64,000 bases of DNA from Pantoea agglomerans NBRC 102470 (GTDB lineage Bacteria > Pseudomonadota > Gammaproteobacteria > Enterobacterales > Enterobacteriaceae). The notes under the pieces were generated by a model that made no database searches, had not been told where the DNA came from, and saw only the letters and a list, made by a program, of their open reading frames with translations. Positions within the stretch are counted from its first letter, which is position 1, and every line of letters begins with the position of its first letter. The DNA lies in NCBI RefSeq assembly GCF_001598475.1, contig NZ_BCZA01000001.1, positions 434,001 to 498,000 of the forward strand. The letters run 5' to 3'. The position numbers were made by a program, and so were the translations under genes. Of the stretch, positions 28,235-37,206 are shown piece by piece.

Positions 28235-28894
28235 ATGTTTACCGGTATTGTGCAGGGCACCGCAGAAATCGTGTCCATTGAAGAGAAAGAACTGTTTCGC
28301 ACCCACACTGTCCGCCTGCCGCAAGAGCTCTTACCGGGTCTGGCGCTGGGCGCATCCGTAGCCCATAACGGTTGCTGTTTAACCGTAACGGCAATTGAAG
28401 GCGACCGCGTCAGTTTTGATTTAATTAAAGAGACATTGCGGGTGACTAACCTTGGCGATTTACGTCAGGGCGATGTGGTCAATATTGAGCGTGCAGCGAA
28501 ATTCAGCGATGAAATAGGCGGACATCTGATGTCTGGTCATATTATGACCACCGCTGAAATCTGCAAGATCATCCAGTCAGAACATAACCGCGAGGTCTGG
28601 TTTAAAATCCAGGATGCGGCGCAGATGAAATATATTCTGCATAAAGGGTTTGTCGGCATCGACGGTATCAGCCTGACGGTAGGCGATGTGACTAAGACTA
28701 AGTTCTGCGTCTATCTGATCCCGGAAACACTGGAGCGTACCACGCTGGGGGCGAAGACCTTTGGCGACCGGGTGAATATTGAAATCGATCCGCACACGCA
28801 GGCAATCGTGGAGACTGTTGAGCGGGTGTTAGCACAGCGCGATGCCGCGGCGGCGATGAGCATGCTGACCGGCCAGTCAACGACAGAGAGTTAA
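28235..28894 (+). CDS. ribE: Riboflavin synthase alpha chain
   Basis: This enzyme dismutates two molecules of 6,7-dimethyl-8-ribityllumazine to riboflavin, the last step of vitamin B2 synthesis (called ribC in E. coli). The 219-residue product has two tandem lumazine-binding beta-barrel repeats, beginning [16 protein letters not shown] and [16 protein letters not shown], and the C-terminal helix that forms the trimer. No FMN riboswitch is present; in enterics that element sits before ribB. It is divergent from mdtK. Confidence 0.96.
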   Translation: MFTGIVQGTAEIVSIEEKELFRTHTVRLPQELLPGLALGASVAHNGCCLTVTAIEGDRVSFDLIKETLRVTNLGDLRQGDVVNIERAAKFSDEIGGHLMSGHIMTTAEICKIIQSEHNREVWFKIQDAAQMKYILHKGFVGIDGISLTVGDVTKTKFCVYLIPETLERTTLGAKTFGDRVNIEIDPHTQAIVETVERVLAQRDAAAAMSMLTGQSTTES

Positions 28895-29237
28895 TAAAAG
28901 GCGCGTAAGCACCGCAGACAGCCCAATCGGTTTTACTCTGTCAGCACTATAAACGTTCAGGGCGCAGGGAACCGGGTCAGAAGAGGAAAGCATCCCGCCG
29001 CCCGGATAAAAACGCCGGAAGCGTTTTTGAACAACGCAAAGCGTTGGCCCGGCAACGGGCGCACCTCAGGGATGAGGTGCGTAATCGCGTGGGCCGGGCG
29101 TGTCAGGAATGACAGGTTTTGCGACTTTCCGATCTGACCCTGTTCCTGTCGCAACGCTTCCTCTTAAAGCAAAACGGGCCACTCTTATAAAGTCTTTGGC
29201 CGAGGCAGCGCTTTCTTAATTGCCCACTTTTTAACCC
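28895..29237. repeat. ribE-cfa intergenic region with an array of inverted repeats
   Basis: At least five stem-loops lie in a row. AAAAACGC/GCGTTTTT (29008-29028) is terminator-like for ribE, AACGC/GCGTT spans 29033-29045, CGCACCTCA/TGAGGTGCG has a GGGA loop (29060-29081) and sits inside an outer GGCCC/GGGCC pair (29046-29050 with 29091-29095), TGTCA/TGACA spans 29101-29114, and TTGCGAC/GTCGCAA spans 29119-29154. The density is unlike the other gaps here. It may be a dispersed intergenic repeat or a structured RNA. An open frame across it on the minus strand looks incidental. Confidence 0.6.
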
Positions 29238-30386
29238 CTACCGCGCCACCCGTAATCCCCCCTCAATACCGCGACTGAACACGATCTGCCACAGCTGAAT
29301 ATCACGCGCCCGAAAGGCACCGGCACAGGCATTCAGATAATAGGAGAACATCCGTTTAAAGCGTTCGCCATATTTATCGGCCAGCTCTGGCCAGGCCTGC
29401 AAAAAGCGTTCATGCCAGGCCATCAGTGTTTTGTCGTAATCTGCGCCGAAATTGTGCCAGTCTTCCAGAATAAAATGGGGCTCGCTGGCATCGGCCACAT
29501 GGCGCACCGAAGGCAGGCAGCCGTTGGGGAAGATATATTTATCGATCCAGGGATCGACACTCATATCGGTTTTAATCGCGCCGATGGTGTGAAGCAGGAA
29601 AATACCGTCAGGCTTTAAATTACGATCGACCACGTCAAAATAGGTCGTATAATTTTTCGGTCCGACATGTTCAAACATACCCACCGACACAATACGATCA
29701 AACTGCTCATTCAGATCGCGATAATCCTGCAACAGAATCGTGACGTCTAATCCGCTGCAGCGCTGCTGCGCCAGTTTCTGTTGTTCGGCGGAAATCGTCA
29801 CGCCATGCACTTTAACGCCATAATGACGTGCGGCAAATTCCGCGAGTCCGCCCCAGCCACAGCCGATATCCAGCAGTGACATTCCAGGTTCCAGCGCTAA
29901 TTTACGGCAGATCATATCCAGCTTGGCTTCCTGCGCCGTCGCCAGTGTCGTCGCCTCTTTCCAGTAGCCACAGGAGTATTGCATATAGGGATCGAGCATC
30001 AGTGAAAAGAGGTCGTTGCCCAGGTCGTAATGCTCTTTACCGACAATCCACGCCCGTTTTTTTGACTGCAGATTGGTTAAGCGTGCGGCGGCAATGCGCA
30101 GCGTATCTTTGAAGTGATGAGGCAGCTGCTGATCGAGTTTATGTTTAAGTACCTGGTGGAAGAAAATATCCAGCCGGTCACACTCCCACCATCCATCCAT
30201 ATAGCTCTCACCGAGCCCAAGAGAGCCCTCCTGCAGAACACGTTTAAAAAAACCAGGATGATTAATATGAATATCCCAGGGACGTGAACCATTAATTTCG
30301 ATATCCGCTTTTTCCAGCAGTTCATGAACGATGCGATACCAATGGTTTTCTTCGAGGCTCACTTCTTCTGCATAAGATGAACTCAT
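29238..30386 (-). CDS. cfa: Cyclopropane-fatty-acyl-phospholipid synthase
   Basis: Cfa adds a methylene group from S-adenosylmethionine to the double bonds of unsaturated phospholipid chains in the inner membrane, usually at entry to stationary phase and under acid stress. The 382-residue length equals E. coli. The SAM-binding motif LLDIGCGWGGLAEFA is near residue 170, and conserved YSCGYW, VSVGMFEHVGPKNY and the end FSRGIEGGLRVAR follow. I use the ATG at 30386; an upstream frame extension adds 16 residues absent from the family. In E. coli it has two promoters and a small-RNA-controlled leader. Confidence 0.97.
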   Translation of the reverse strand: MSSSYAEEVSLEENHWYRIVHELLEKADIEINGSRPWDIHINHPGFFKRVLQEGSLGLGESYMDGWWECDRLDIFFHQVLKHKLDQQLPHHFKDTLRIAAARLTNLQSKKRAWIVGKEHYDLGNDLFSLMLDPYMQYSCGYWKEATTLATAQEAKLDMICRKLALEPGMSLLDIGCGWGGLAEFAARHYGVKVHGVTISAEQQKLAQQRCSGLDVTILLQDYRDLNEQFDRIVSVGMFEHVGPKNYTTYFDVVDRNLKPDGIFLLHTIGAIKTDMSVDPWIDKYIFPNGCLPSVRHVADASEPHFILEDWHNFGADYDKTLMAWHERFLQAWPELADKYGERFKRMFSYYLNACAGAFRARDIQLWQIVFSRGIEGGLRVAR

Positions 30387-30696
30387 AGATTTTCCACCAC
30401 CTGTCCAATCTGAACCTGAACAAAGAGTAGCCAATTTATTCAGGCAATGAGAAACGATGCGGATGGCTCCGCAAACCGGTTATCTGTGTGATACAGAGGA
30501 CTGGAACAGCCTGCAGCAGGTCGGGTAAGGTGAGAATAACGCGCGCGAATACCATCCCGGCAGCAGGGTGCCAATCAGATTATTACGTTATTATATTGTT
30601 GATTTATTACAGATTTGTTGACCCGGATGAGTATATGCTCACGCGGGTCAATATTCAATAACTTATTGTTAGGGCGCTAACTAAAAAGTCAGTGTG
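30387..30696. other. cfa-punC intergenic region
   Basis: No gene is visible in these 310 bases. They should hold the cfa promoter and leader (minus strand) and the end of the punC message. The strongest structure is a two-level hairpin at 30618-30651: TTGACCCG pairs with CGGGTCAA, enclosing TGAG/CTCA. It lies 46 bases past the punC stop. No T-run follows, so it looks more like an RNA-stabilising or protein-binding element than a textbook terminator. Confidence 0.5.
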
Positions 30697-31899
30697 TCAC
30701 TGATTATCCTGGCAGGCAGTTTGCGCAGAGGCAACAACAGTTTGTGCGCTTGCGGCACGCTGCATGGCGTAACCCATCAGCGCCAGCACAATTGTCACCG
30801 TCATCATCAGTGTGGTGGTAAATAGCGCCTGAGTTAAGCCGGCCGACACCGCCAAACTGGCAGCGAAACAGAGTCCTAACTGCAGTGTATTCTGCAACGC
30901 GGCGGCTTTACCGGTAGCGGTCGGAAAGGGCATCAGCGCACTGGACACCACAATCGGATAGATCGCGCCGTTAGCCAGCGCCATACCGCAGAACGGTACC
31001 ATCAGACTCACCAGCGTGCTGCTGCCAGCAAGCGCAACAGCAAACAGCGCCAGAATGCTCAGGCTGTAGACGGCCAGCAGCCAGGGCAGCAACTGTGCGC
31101 CGTTAAAGCGGTTGAGCAGGGTGCGACAGCCGAAGCCGCCAATTAAAAAGGCGAGCGTCTGGGGCACATAACTCAGACCGATATCGGCGGGCGACAGACC
31201 CAGATCCGCCAGAATAAAGGGCGATCCGGTCAGCCAGGCAAAGAAGCTGGCTGAGCAGGCGGAGTAGATCAGCACGTTGCCGCTGTAGACCCGGGATTTA
31301 AGCAGCGTGAAAAAGCCGGGCTGCGCACCTTTTTCTCCCGCGGCCTTGCGCACGGTGGGCAGACGCAGCGTGGTCAGAATCAACGCCACCGCAATCAGGG
31401 TCAGCACCAGGAAAATCGAACGCCAGTGGAAGTGGCCGATCAGCCAGGCACCCAGTAGCGGAGCCAGCGCCGGAGAGAGCGCAACCAGCGGCATAATGGT
31501 GGCAAAGACTTTGTTAGCGCGCGCTGCAGGGTAGCGATCCACCACCAGCGCCTGCCAGCTTACGGCAGCGGCACAGACGCCAATCGCCTGGACAAAACGC
31601 AGCGCCAGCATCAGATAGATATCATTCACCCACAGCATGCCTGCGCAGCCAGCGCCAAACATGGCCAGTCCGGACAGCAGCACCGGTTTACGACCGATGC
31701 GATCGGAAAGCGGTCCCCAGAAGAGCTGACCCACGGCGAAGCCGCCCAGGAAGAGACTCATACTGGCGCTGATCAGACCGGGTGAAGTGTTAAAGGTTTG
31801 CTGCATCGCACCAAAGGCGGGCAGGTACATATCAGTGGCTAAAAAGCCCAGCATGCTCAGCAGGGCAAGGTAGGGCATAAACCCTTTATTCGACAGCAT
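30697..31899 (-). CDS. punC: Purine nucleoside MFS importer PunC (YdhC)
   Basis: PunC is a twelve-helix major facilitator protein of the drug/H+ antiporter subgroup. In E. coli it imports purine nucleosides such as adenosine under control of PunR. The 400-residue protein shows [14 protein letters not shown] in helix 1, the [14 protein letters not shown] loop motif, [14 protein letters not shown] in the seventh helix and [16 protein letters not shown] residues later. It diverges from punR with a 107-base gap. Placement close to purR makes a small purine-control cluster. Confidence 0.9.
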   Translation of the reverse strand: MLSNKGFMPYLALLSMLGFLATDMYLPAFGAMQQTFNTSPGLISASMSLFLGGFAVGQLFWGPLSDRIGRKPVLLSGLAMFGAGCAGMLWVNDIYLMLALRFVQAIGVCAAAVSWQALVVDRYPAARANKVFATIMPLVALSPALAPLLGAWLIGHFHWRSIFLVLTLIAVALILTTLRLPTVRKAAGEKGAQPGFFTLLKSRVYSGNVLIYSACSASFFAWLTGSPFILADLGLSPADIGLSYVPQTLAFLIGGFGCRTLLNRFNGAQLLPWLLAVYSLSILALFAVALAGSSTLVSLMVPFCGMALANGAIYPIVVSSALMPFPTATGKAAALQNTLQLGLCFAASLAVSAGLTQALFTTTLMMTVTIVLALMGYAMQRAASAQTVVASAQTACQDNQ

Positions 31900-32006
31900 C
31901 TGATTCTCATTTTTGCAGGATAAACGCGGCAGAGTGTAAAAGGTGCGTTTGCTGCTGTGAAACGTTAATATTTGCCGATTGCTGTTAAAATTTTTGAAGG
32001 CAGATT

Positions 32007-32912
32007 ATGTGGTCAGAATATGCATTAGAGGTGGTTGACGCTGTCGCCCGTGGAGGAAGCTTCAGCGCCGCCGCGCAGGAGTTACATCGGGTGCCCTCTG
32101 CCATCAGCTATACGGTGCGTCAGCTGGAAAACTGGCTGGCGGTACCGCTGTTTGAACGGCAGCATCGCGAAGTGGTTCTGACCCCGGCGGGTGAGCATTT
32201 TGTCCGGGAAGGGCGCAGCGTCATCAAAAAAATGCTTGCCACCCGGCGACAGTGTCAGCAGCTGGCTAACGGCTGGCGCGGCCAGCTAAGCATAGCCGTT
32301 GACCGTATCGCTAAACCTCAGCGCACCCGACAACTGGTCAAAGATTTCTATCGCCACTTTCCCGATATGGAGCTGATTATCAGCTATGAAGTCTTTAACG
32401 GCGTCTGGGATGCGCTGGCCGATGGCCGGGTGGAAGTGGCGATTGGTGCCACGCAGGCGATACCGGTGGGCGGACGTTTTGCTTTTCGGGATATGGGCAC
32501 ACTTAACTGGCGCTGCGTGGTTGCGCCCGACCATCCTCTGACGCAGGCGAGCCAGATAGATGATGACACGCTGCGGAGCTGGCCATCCCTGGTGCTGGAA
32601 GATACTTCACGGGCACTGCCGCGTCGTATGACATGGACGCTGGATAACCAGCGCCGGCTGGTGGTGCCGGAGTGGCAAACCGGGCTGGATTGCGTGCAGG
32701 CGGGATTGTGTGTGGCGATGGTGCCCGGTCACCTGGCCAGGCCGCTGCTCGACAGCGGCGAGCTGGTTGAACTGACGCTGCCGGTGGCGTTTCCGGACAG
32801 TCCATGCTGCGTTAGCTGGGCAGAGGATCGCGCATCACCCGCGACAGGCTGGTTGCTCAGCTATCTGGGTGATGCGCAAACGCTTAATCAGGAGTGGTTA
32901 AGCGAGCATTAA
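32007..32912 (+). CDS. punR: LysR-type regulator PunR (YdhB)
   Basis: PunR is a LysR-family activator of the divergent punC gene. The N-terminal helix-turn-helix spans about residues 5-60 ([20 protein letters not shown]), followed by the periplasmic-binding-protein-like effector domain. The start [14 protein letters not shown] matches E. coli YdhB. Like many LysR genes it is transcribed away from its target. Its stop codon overlaps the purR stop on the other strand by a few bases (32909-32912). Confidence 0.91.
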   Translation: MWSEYALEVVDAVARGGSFSAAAQELHRVPSAISYTVRQLENWLAVPLFERQHREVVLTPAGEHFVREGRSVIKKMLATRRQCQQLANGWRGQLSIAVDRIAKPQRTRQLVKDFYRHFPDMELIISYEVFNGVWDALADGRVEVAIGATQAIPVGGRFAFRDMGTLNWRCVVAPDHPLTQASQIDDDTLRSWPSLVLEDTSRALPRRMTWTLDNQRRLVVPEWQTGLDCVQAGLCVAMVPGHLARPLLDSGELVELTLPVAFPDSPCCVSWAEDRASPATGWLLSYLGDAQTLNQEWLSEH

Positions 32913-33934
32913 CGGCGATAGTCGCGGAACGGGCCATCGGCCACGGAACGGCGCTCAATCAGCGTGGGATGGACCTCAATCGTTTGTGACACTTCGCGTT
33001 TACTGGTAATGCGGTCCAGCAGCATTTCCAGCGCTTTCTCACCCAGCTGGGCTTTAGGCTGATGCACTGTGGTCAGGGCCGGTGCAAAATAACGGGCGTT
33101 GCGCACATTGTCATAGCCGATCACCGAAATATCCTGGGGGACGCGTAAACCCATCTCGTCGGCGGCGCAAATCGCGCCCATCGCCATGATGTCACCGCCA
33201 CAGAACACCGCCGTCGGACGCTGCTTCTGCGACAGGATCTGCTGCATCGCCTGATAGCCTGACTCCGGCTCAAAGTCACCCTGCACAATCCACTCGGCGC
33301 GTGGCTGAATACCCGCTTCTTCCATCGCCTTCAGGAAACCGGCATGACGTCCGCCACCGGTGTTACGCTCCATCTGGCCGGGGATTGCACCAATATCCCG
33401 GTGTCCGCGTTCAATCAGATAGCGTCCCGCCAGATAGCCGCCCTGAAAAGCATTATCCAGTACCGTGTCGGTGAAGTCGGCGCGCGATTCACCCCAGTCC
33501 ATCACCACCATCGGGATATTGCGGTTCTCTTCCAGCATCTGCAGCAGATCGTCCGGATATTCAGAGCACATCACCAGCAGCCCATCGACGCGTTTCTGCG
33601 CCATCATGCTGAGATAGGCGCGCTGTTTTTGCAGATCGTTATGCGCATTACCCAGAATCAGCGTATAGCCTTTGTCAAAGCAGTGATTTTCAACCGCTTC
33701 GATAATTTCAGCGAAATAGGGTGCTTCGCTGGAGGTGGCAAGCAGGCCCAGCGTCTTGGTGTGGTTCACTTTCAGGCTGCGCGCCACGGCGCTCGGCGAG
33801 TAGTGCAGTTCTTTAATCGCCTGCCAGACCGCGTTGCGCGTCTCTTCAGCCACAAAGCGGGTTTTATTGATGACGTGCGAAACGGTGGTCGTTGAGACGC
33901 CAGCGCGTTTCGCCACATCTTTAATTGTTGCCAT
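32909..33934 (-). CDS. purR: Purine repressor PurR
   Basis: PurR is a LacI-family dimer that represses purine-synthesis genes when bound to hypoxanthine or guanine. The 341-residue protein (same as E. coli) begins [20 protein letters not shown], containing the DNA-binding helix-turn-helix, then the hinge helix with [10 protein letters not shown] that inserts leucine into the minor groove, then the two-lobed corepressor domain. The reading frame extends 60 residues upstream but the conserved start is at 33934. A PurR operator lies 45 bases upstream, indicating autorepression. Confidence 0.97.
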   Translation of the reverse strand: MATIKDVAKRAGVSTTTVSHVINKTRFVAEETRNAVWQAIKELHYSPSAVARSLKVNHTKTLGLLATSSEAPYFAEIIEAVENHCFDKGYTLILGNAHNDLQKQRAYLSMMAQKRVDGLLVMCSEYPDDLLQMLEENRNIPMVVMDWGESRADFTDTVLDNAFQGGYLAGRYLIERGHRDIGAIPGQMERNTGGGRHAGFLKAMEEAGIQPRAEWIVQGDFEPESGYQAMQQILSQKQRPTAVFCGGDIMAMGAICAADEMGLRVPQDISVIGYDNVRNARYFAPALTTVHQPKAQLGEKALEMLLDRITSKREVSQTIEVHPTLIERRSVADGPFRDYRR

Positions 33935-33978
33935 GAAAATCGGACTCCAGTGCTTATCTAACTCTATGATAAGCGTAG

Positions 33979-33994
33979 TGTTAAACGTTTGCGT
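33979..33994 (-). promoter_or_regulatory. PurR operator upstream of purR
   Basis: On the minus strand the site is ACGCAAACGTTTAACA, close to the PurR consensus. It is placed for autoregulation of purR, as in E. coli. Confidence 0.8.
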
Positions 33995-34025
33995 CTGCTC
34001 AGGGTTTTTTCCGCAAAAATGCAGC

Positions 34026-34041
34026 TTTCCTGGCCAGGAAA
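34026..34041. promoter_or_regulatory. 16-base perfect palindrome upstream of purR
   Basis: TTTCCTGGCCAGGAAA is a perfect palindrome with no spacer, 92 bases upstream of the purR start. It does not match PurR, Cra or other operators I know well. Confidence 0.45.
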
Positions 34042-34215
34042 CAGGCCGCTGGCGGCGTAAAAGCGCCTGAAAACGTGCGCAAACGGAATCAGGGTTGCGC
34101 GCGTTGCGCAACAAAGGCGGGATTCTAACAAGGCTGAACGGATAAAACGAGATTTTTACCGGGCCCTGTGGGAAAATGCGATACCCCTACTGATTGTGTG
34201 ACTAAGGAGCAAGCA

Positions 34216-34305
34216 ATGAGTACCGATCTTAAACTGGCTTTAATGACCACCGCGGGCTGTCTGCTGATGATTGTGGCCTTTAGTTTTACCGCTATTCTGC
34301 ACTAA
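34216..34305 (+). CDS. ynhF: YnhF-family membrane mini-protein, 29 residues
   Basis: A 29-residue single-helix inner-membrane protein beginning MSTDLKLALMTTAGC and ending FSFTAILH, closely resembling E. coli YnhF, which is a stress-linked membrane miniprotein of unknown function. A strong ribosome site AAGGAG lies 7 bases upstream (34205-34210), and a terminator follows the stop. It sits between purR and mepH, the same place as in E. coli. It is easily missed by automatic gene calling. Confidence 0.88.
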   Translation: MSTDLKLALMTTAGCLLMIVAFSFTAILH

Positions 34306-34330
34306 TAAAAAAGCCGGGATTATCCCGGCT
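34305..34330. terminator. Terminator between ynhF and mepH
   Basis: AGCCGGGA (34312-34319) pairs with TCCCGGCT (34323-34330). Six T on the minus strand follow, so it best serves mepH; on the plus strand it ends ynhF with a weaker CTCTTCT tail. Confidence 0.85.
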
Positions 34331-34351
34331 CTCTTCTGGTTGTTCGACTGC

Positions 34352-35149
34352 TCAGCGTATGGTTTTTGGCGTCATCACCCGACGGGCACCAATATAGTGG
34401 CGCTGCCAGTAATCTTCTCCTAACGCGCTGATCTGAATATCTTTGCCGGTGCGTGGCGACTGGATAAACTTGCCATCACCCAGGTAAACGCCGACATGGT
34501 CCGCAGTACCGCGTCCATTGATACGGAAGAAGACCAGATCGCCTTTCTCCAGCGACTCACGCTTGATCGGGGCGGCGTCACGCAGGTGGTACATCTCGTT
34601 AGCGGTACGTGGGATCTTAAACTTCACCAGATCTTTATAGGCGTACCAGACCAGGCCGCTGCAATCGAAACCGGTATGGGGAGAGGTGCCGCCCCACTGA
34701 TAGGGTTTACCCAACTGACCCATCAGCTTGGTCATCGCGGTTTCGCGGGCCTTCTGGTAGCGCTGACGGTGAGATTTGCTCATCTTAATCGTGCCGGTCT
34801 CGCTGGTGGTGACCTCAGCGGTTTTCAGCAGGCGCTGATGACCATAGCGTTTCTTCTCTTTGTTCTTACTGAGACGGGCGGTTTTTAGCGAGGTCTTCTT
34901 AGCAGGCGTCTGTTTTGCGGTGAGTTCGACTTTTTTCAGTTTTTTTGTTTTTAGTTTTTGAACCGGGCTGAGGCGAGTCTTTTTCGTCACCGTTTTGACC
35001 GGGCGACGCTTGCGACGCTCATCGTCGCGCGCACTCTTTTTCTCTGCTTTATGCGTACTGACGTTCACCGGTGCGTGAGGCGACGCAGCGGCGATGTTGA
35101 AAAACAGTTGCGCAAAGGCCAGCATGAAAAACGTAATGATTAAACGCAT
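34352..35149 (-). CDS. mepH: Murein DD-endopeptidase MepH (YdhO)
   Basis: MepH is a periplasmic NlpC/P60 endopeptidase that cuts the D-Ala-mDAP crosslinks so new strands can be inserted during growth. The 265-residue precursor has a signal peptide (MRLIITFFMLAFAQ to about residue 22, AAAS), a long lysine-rich linker (about residues 30-120) and a C-terminal catalytic domain with GFDCSGLVWYAY (Cys), TADHVGVYLG (His) and the end GARRVMTPKTIR. I start at 35149, where the signal peptide begins; the frame extends 29 residues further without support. The basic linker probably binds the wall. Confidence 0.92.
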   Translation of the reverse strand: MRLIITFFMLAFAQLFFNIAAASPHAPVNVSTHKAEKKSARDDERRKRRPVKTVTKKTRLSPVQKLKTKKLKKVELTAKQTPAKKTSLKTARLSKNKEKKRYGHQRLLKTAEVTTSETGTIKMSKSHRQRYQKARETAMTKLMGQLGKPYQWGGTSPHTGFDCSGLVWYAYKDLVKFKIPRTANEMYHLRDAAPIKRESLEKGDLVFFRINGRGTADHVGVYLGDGKFIQSPRTGKDIQISALGEDYWQRHYIGARRVMTPKTIR

Positions 35150-35517
35150 AGTCCGTTGATTAGTTAAGTTGTCAGGGCCACTACGCACCGCGACAAAGTT
35201 GAGATTAATCTGATCCAGGATCAGCGCCCAGGCCATTCTAGTCCAGTTCTTTTAAAAACTGTAATGCCTTTTAATATTAATCTTTGCAACCCACGCAATT
35301 GTGCTGAAAATGAACATTTTCAGCGTCTTATATCAACGAAATTATTACGAATTATTAATCTGTTACCTGCTGTTAATAATCAGGAATTCAGGTGTCCCGG
35401 AGCAGGACTTAACAATGATGGCGATTTAATCGGGCAGCGATCAAAATCTCGTTTTCAGTCACGCTGCGAAGTCGCTACAATAAACAAACACGATGTGACG
35501 AATTAAGGAAGGCAATT
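35150..35517. other. mepH-grxD divergent region with a perfect inverted repeat
   Basis: These 368 bases hold no gene. The main feature is a perfect inverted repeat at 35303-35324: GCTGAAAATG, then AA, then CATTTTCAGC. It lies 154 bases upstream of mepH and 193 upstream of grxD. Nothing follows it that would make a terminator, so an operator is more likely. A ribosome site AAGGAAGG precedes grxD. Confidence 0.6.
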
Positions 35518-35850
35518 ATGAGTACTGTAGAAAAAATTCAGCGCCAGATCGCAGAAAACCCGATCCTGCTGTACATGAAAGGTTCCCCGAAACTGCCAAG
35601 CTGCGGTTTCTCTGCACAGGCGGTGCAGGCGCTCTCAGCCTGCGGTGAGCGTTTTGCTTACGTGGATATTCTGCAGAACCCGGACATTCGTGCCGAGATG
35701 CCGAAATTCGCTAACTGGCCAACTTTCCCGCAGCTGTGGGTTGATGGCGAGCTGGTCGGTGGATGCGACATCATCGTTGAGATGTTACAACGTGGTGAAC
35801 TGCAGACGCTGATCAAAGAGACTGCAGAAAAATTTAAAGAAGCAGAATAA
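35518..35850 (+). CDS. grxD: Monothiol glutaredoxin GrxD (Grx4)
   Basis: GrxD is a CGFS-type glutaredoxin that carries a [2Fe-2S] cluster bridged with glutathione and works with BolA proteins in iron-sulfur trafficking. The 110-residue protein has the active-site CGFS at residues 29-32 (LPSCGFSAQ), the conserved KGSP loop, WPTFPQLW with the cis-proline, and GGCDI. The sequence matches enteric Grx4. It complements the suf genes elsewhere in this window. A bidirectional terminator follows. Confidence 0.97.
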   Translation: MSTVEKIQRQIAENPILLYMKGSPKLPSCGFSAQAVQALSACGERFAYVDILQNPDIRAEMPKFANWPTFPQLWVDGELVGGCDIIVEMLQRGELQTLIKETAEKFKEAE

Positions 35851-35879
35851 AAAAAGGCCGACATCACGTCGGCCTTTTT
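35851..35879. terminator. Bidirectional terminator between grxD and rnt
   Basis: GGCCGAC (35856-35862) and GTCGGCC (35868-35874) form a stem around ATCAC, with five A before and five T after. Confidence 0.94.
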
Positions 35880-35893
35880 CATTGCGGCATCCC

Positions 35894-36562
35894 TTATGCG
35901 GATGTCGTGGCTTCTGCATCGCCTTCCGCGAAGGGCAGTGGCCAGCCGCCTAACCGTTTCCAGCGGTTCACCAGCTCGCAGAACAGCGTTGCCGTCTGCT
36001 GAGTGTCATAGAGCGCAGAATGCGCCTGCGTACTGTCAAACTCCATGCCCGCCGCAATACAGGCCTTCGCCAGCACCGTCTGCCCTAAAACCAGCCCGCT
36101 CAGGGCCGCGGTGTCAAAGGTGGCAAACGGGTGAAACGGGTTGCGCTTCAGGCTGGCTCGTTCCGCCGCCGCTGACATAAAGTTCAGGTCGAAGGTGGCA
36201 TTGTGCGCCACCATGATGGCGCGATTGCAGCCGCTGTCTTTAATGCCCTTGCGCACCATTTTGAAAATGGCGTGCAGCGCCTCATATTCACTGACTGCGC
36301 CGCGCAGAGGATTGCTGGGATCGATGCCGGTAAAGGCCAGGGCTTCGGGATGCAGCAGCGACCCGACAAAAGGTTCGACGTTGAAATGCAGCGTCTGGTC
36401 AATCTGAATCCATCCCTCTTCATCCATTTTCAGCGTGATAGCGGCAATCTCCAGTAACGCATCGGTTTGCGCATTGAAACCCGCGGTTTCAACGTCGATC
36501 ACCACCGGATAGAAGCCACGGAAACGTTGATTGAGTGCATTAGGGGAATTCGATTCAGACAT
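35894..36562 (-). CDS. rnt: Ribonuclease T
   Basis: RNase T is a DEDD-family 3'-5' exonuclease that matures tRNA and other stable RNA ends and turns over the tRNA CCA terminus. The 222-residue protein shows the exonuclease motifs [12 protein letters not shown] (Exo I), [11 protein letters not shown] (Exo II) and the C-terminal [12 protein letters not shown] (Exo III), which together provide the DEDDh catalytic residues. Its acidic C-terminal tail is variable. It follows the gloA gene as in E. coli. Confidence 0.96.
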   Translation of the reverse strand: MSESNSPNALNQRFRGFYPVVIDVETAGFNAQTDALLEIAAITLKMDEEGWIQIDQTLHFNVEPFVGSLLHPEALAFTGIDPSNPLRGAVSEYEALHAIFKMVRKGIKDSGCNRAIMVAHNATFDLNFMSAAAERASLKRNPFHPFATFDTAALSGLVLGQTVLAKACIAAGMEFDSTQAHSALYDTQQTATLFCELVNRWKRLGGWPLPFAEGDAEATTSA

Positions 36563-36682
36563 CAGGATCTCGTTGCAGAAAAAGGGCAGCGCGTATTATG
36601 GCAAAAAACGGGGCCGGGTGCAGCAGATGAAGCGCAGAGAAGGGGATTCAGCCCACCCGATCGGGCAGGCTGACAGGCAGGT

Positions 36683-37090
36683 TTAGTTGCCGAGGCCGTT
36701 ACCGGCATCTTTGTTTTCGATCAGCTCGATTTTGTAACCATCGGGATCTTCAACAAAGGCAATAATGGTGGAGCCGCCTTTAACCGGGCCAGCTTCACGC
36801 GTCACGTTGCCGCCATCTTTGCGGATACGTTCGCAGGCCGCTGCTGCGTCATCAACGCCCAGCGCAATATGACCATAGGCATCACCGAGGTCATACTTAT
36901 CGACGCCCCAGTTGTAGGTCAGTTCGATCACCGCACCTTCGCTCTCGTCGGTGTAGCCAACAAATGCCAGGGTATATTTGTATTCGGTGTTTTCGCTCTG
37001 ACGCAACACGCGCATGCCCAGCACACGGGTGTAGAAATCGATTGAACGTTGCAGATCGCCAACGCGCAGCATGGTATGAAGTAAACGCAT
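36683..37090 (-). CDS. gloA: Lactoylglutathione lyase (glyoxalase I)
   Basis: GloA isomerises the hemithioacetal of methylglyoxal and glutathione to S-lactoylglutathione, the first step of methylglyoxal detoxification; the enteric enzyme uses nickel. The 135-residue length matches E. coli. Metal ligands lie in [12 protein letters not shown] (His5), [10 protein letters not shown] (Glu), GHIALGVDD (His) and YKIELIE (Glu). The start at 37090 is the conserved MRLLHTML; nine extra in-frame residues upstream are not supported. It is the third gene of the nemR-nemA-gloA set. Confidence 0.96.
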   Translation of the reverse strand: MRLLHTMLRVGDLQRSIDFYTRVLGMRVLRQSENTEYKYTLAFVGYTDESEGAVIELTYNWGVDKYDLGDAYGHIALGVDDAAAACERIRKDGGNVTREAGPVKGGSTIIAFVEDPDGYKIELIENKDAGNGLGN

Positions 37091-37170
37091 AACATCCTCT
37101 TTTAAATAAAACGCCATCGCCCGATGACTCAGGCGCTAAGTATAGCGATGAAAATTGCTATTGAATAATG

Positions 37171-37197
37171 GCTGCCGTCATCATCCCGGACGGCAGC
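37171..37197 (-). terminator. Hairpin between nemA and gloA
   Basis: GCTGCCGTC (37171-37179) and GACGGCAGC (37189-37197) form a 9-base stem just after the nemA stop. The downstream minus-strand sequence is CATTATTCAAT, a poor T-run, so it may only attenuate transcription into gloA. Confidence 0.5.
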
Positions 37198-37206
37198 CCG
37201 AACCGG

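Noticed and set aside
28957..29154. 65-residue open frame on the minus strand between ribE and cfa
   Set aside because: It coincides with the inverted-repeat array, which biases codons and keeps frames open. No ribosome site was visible.
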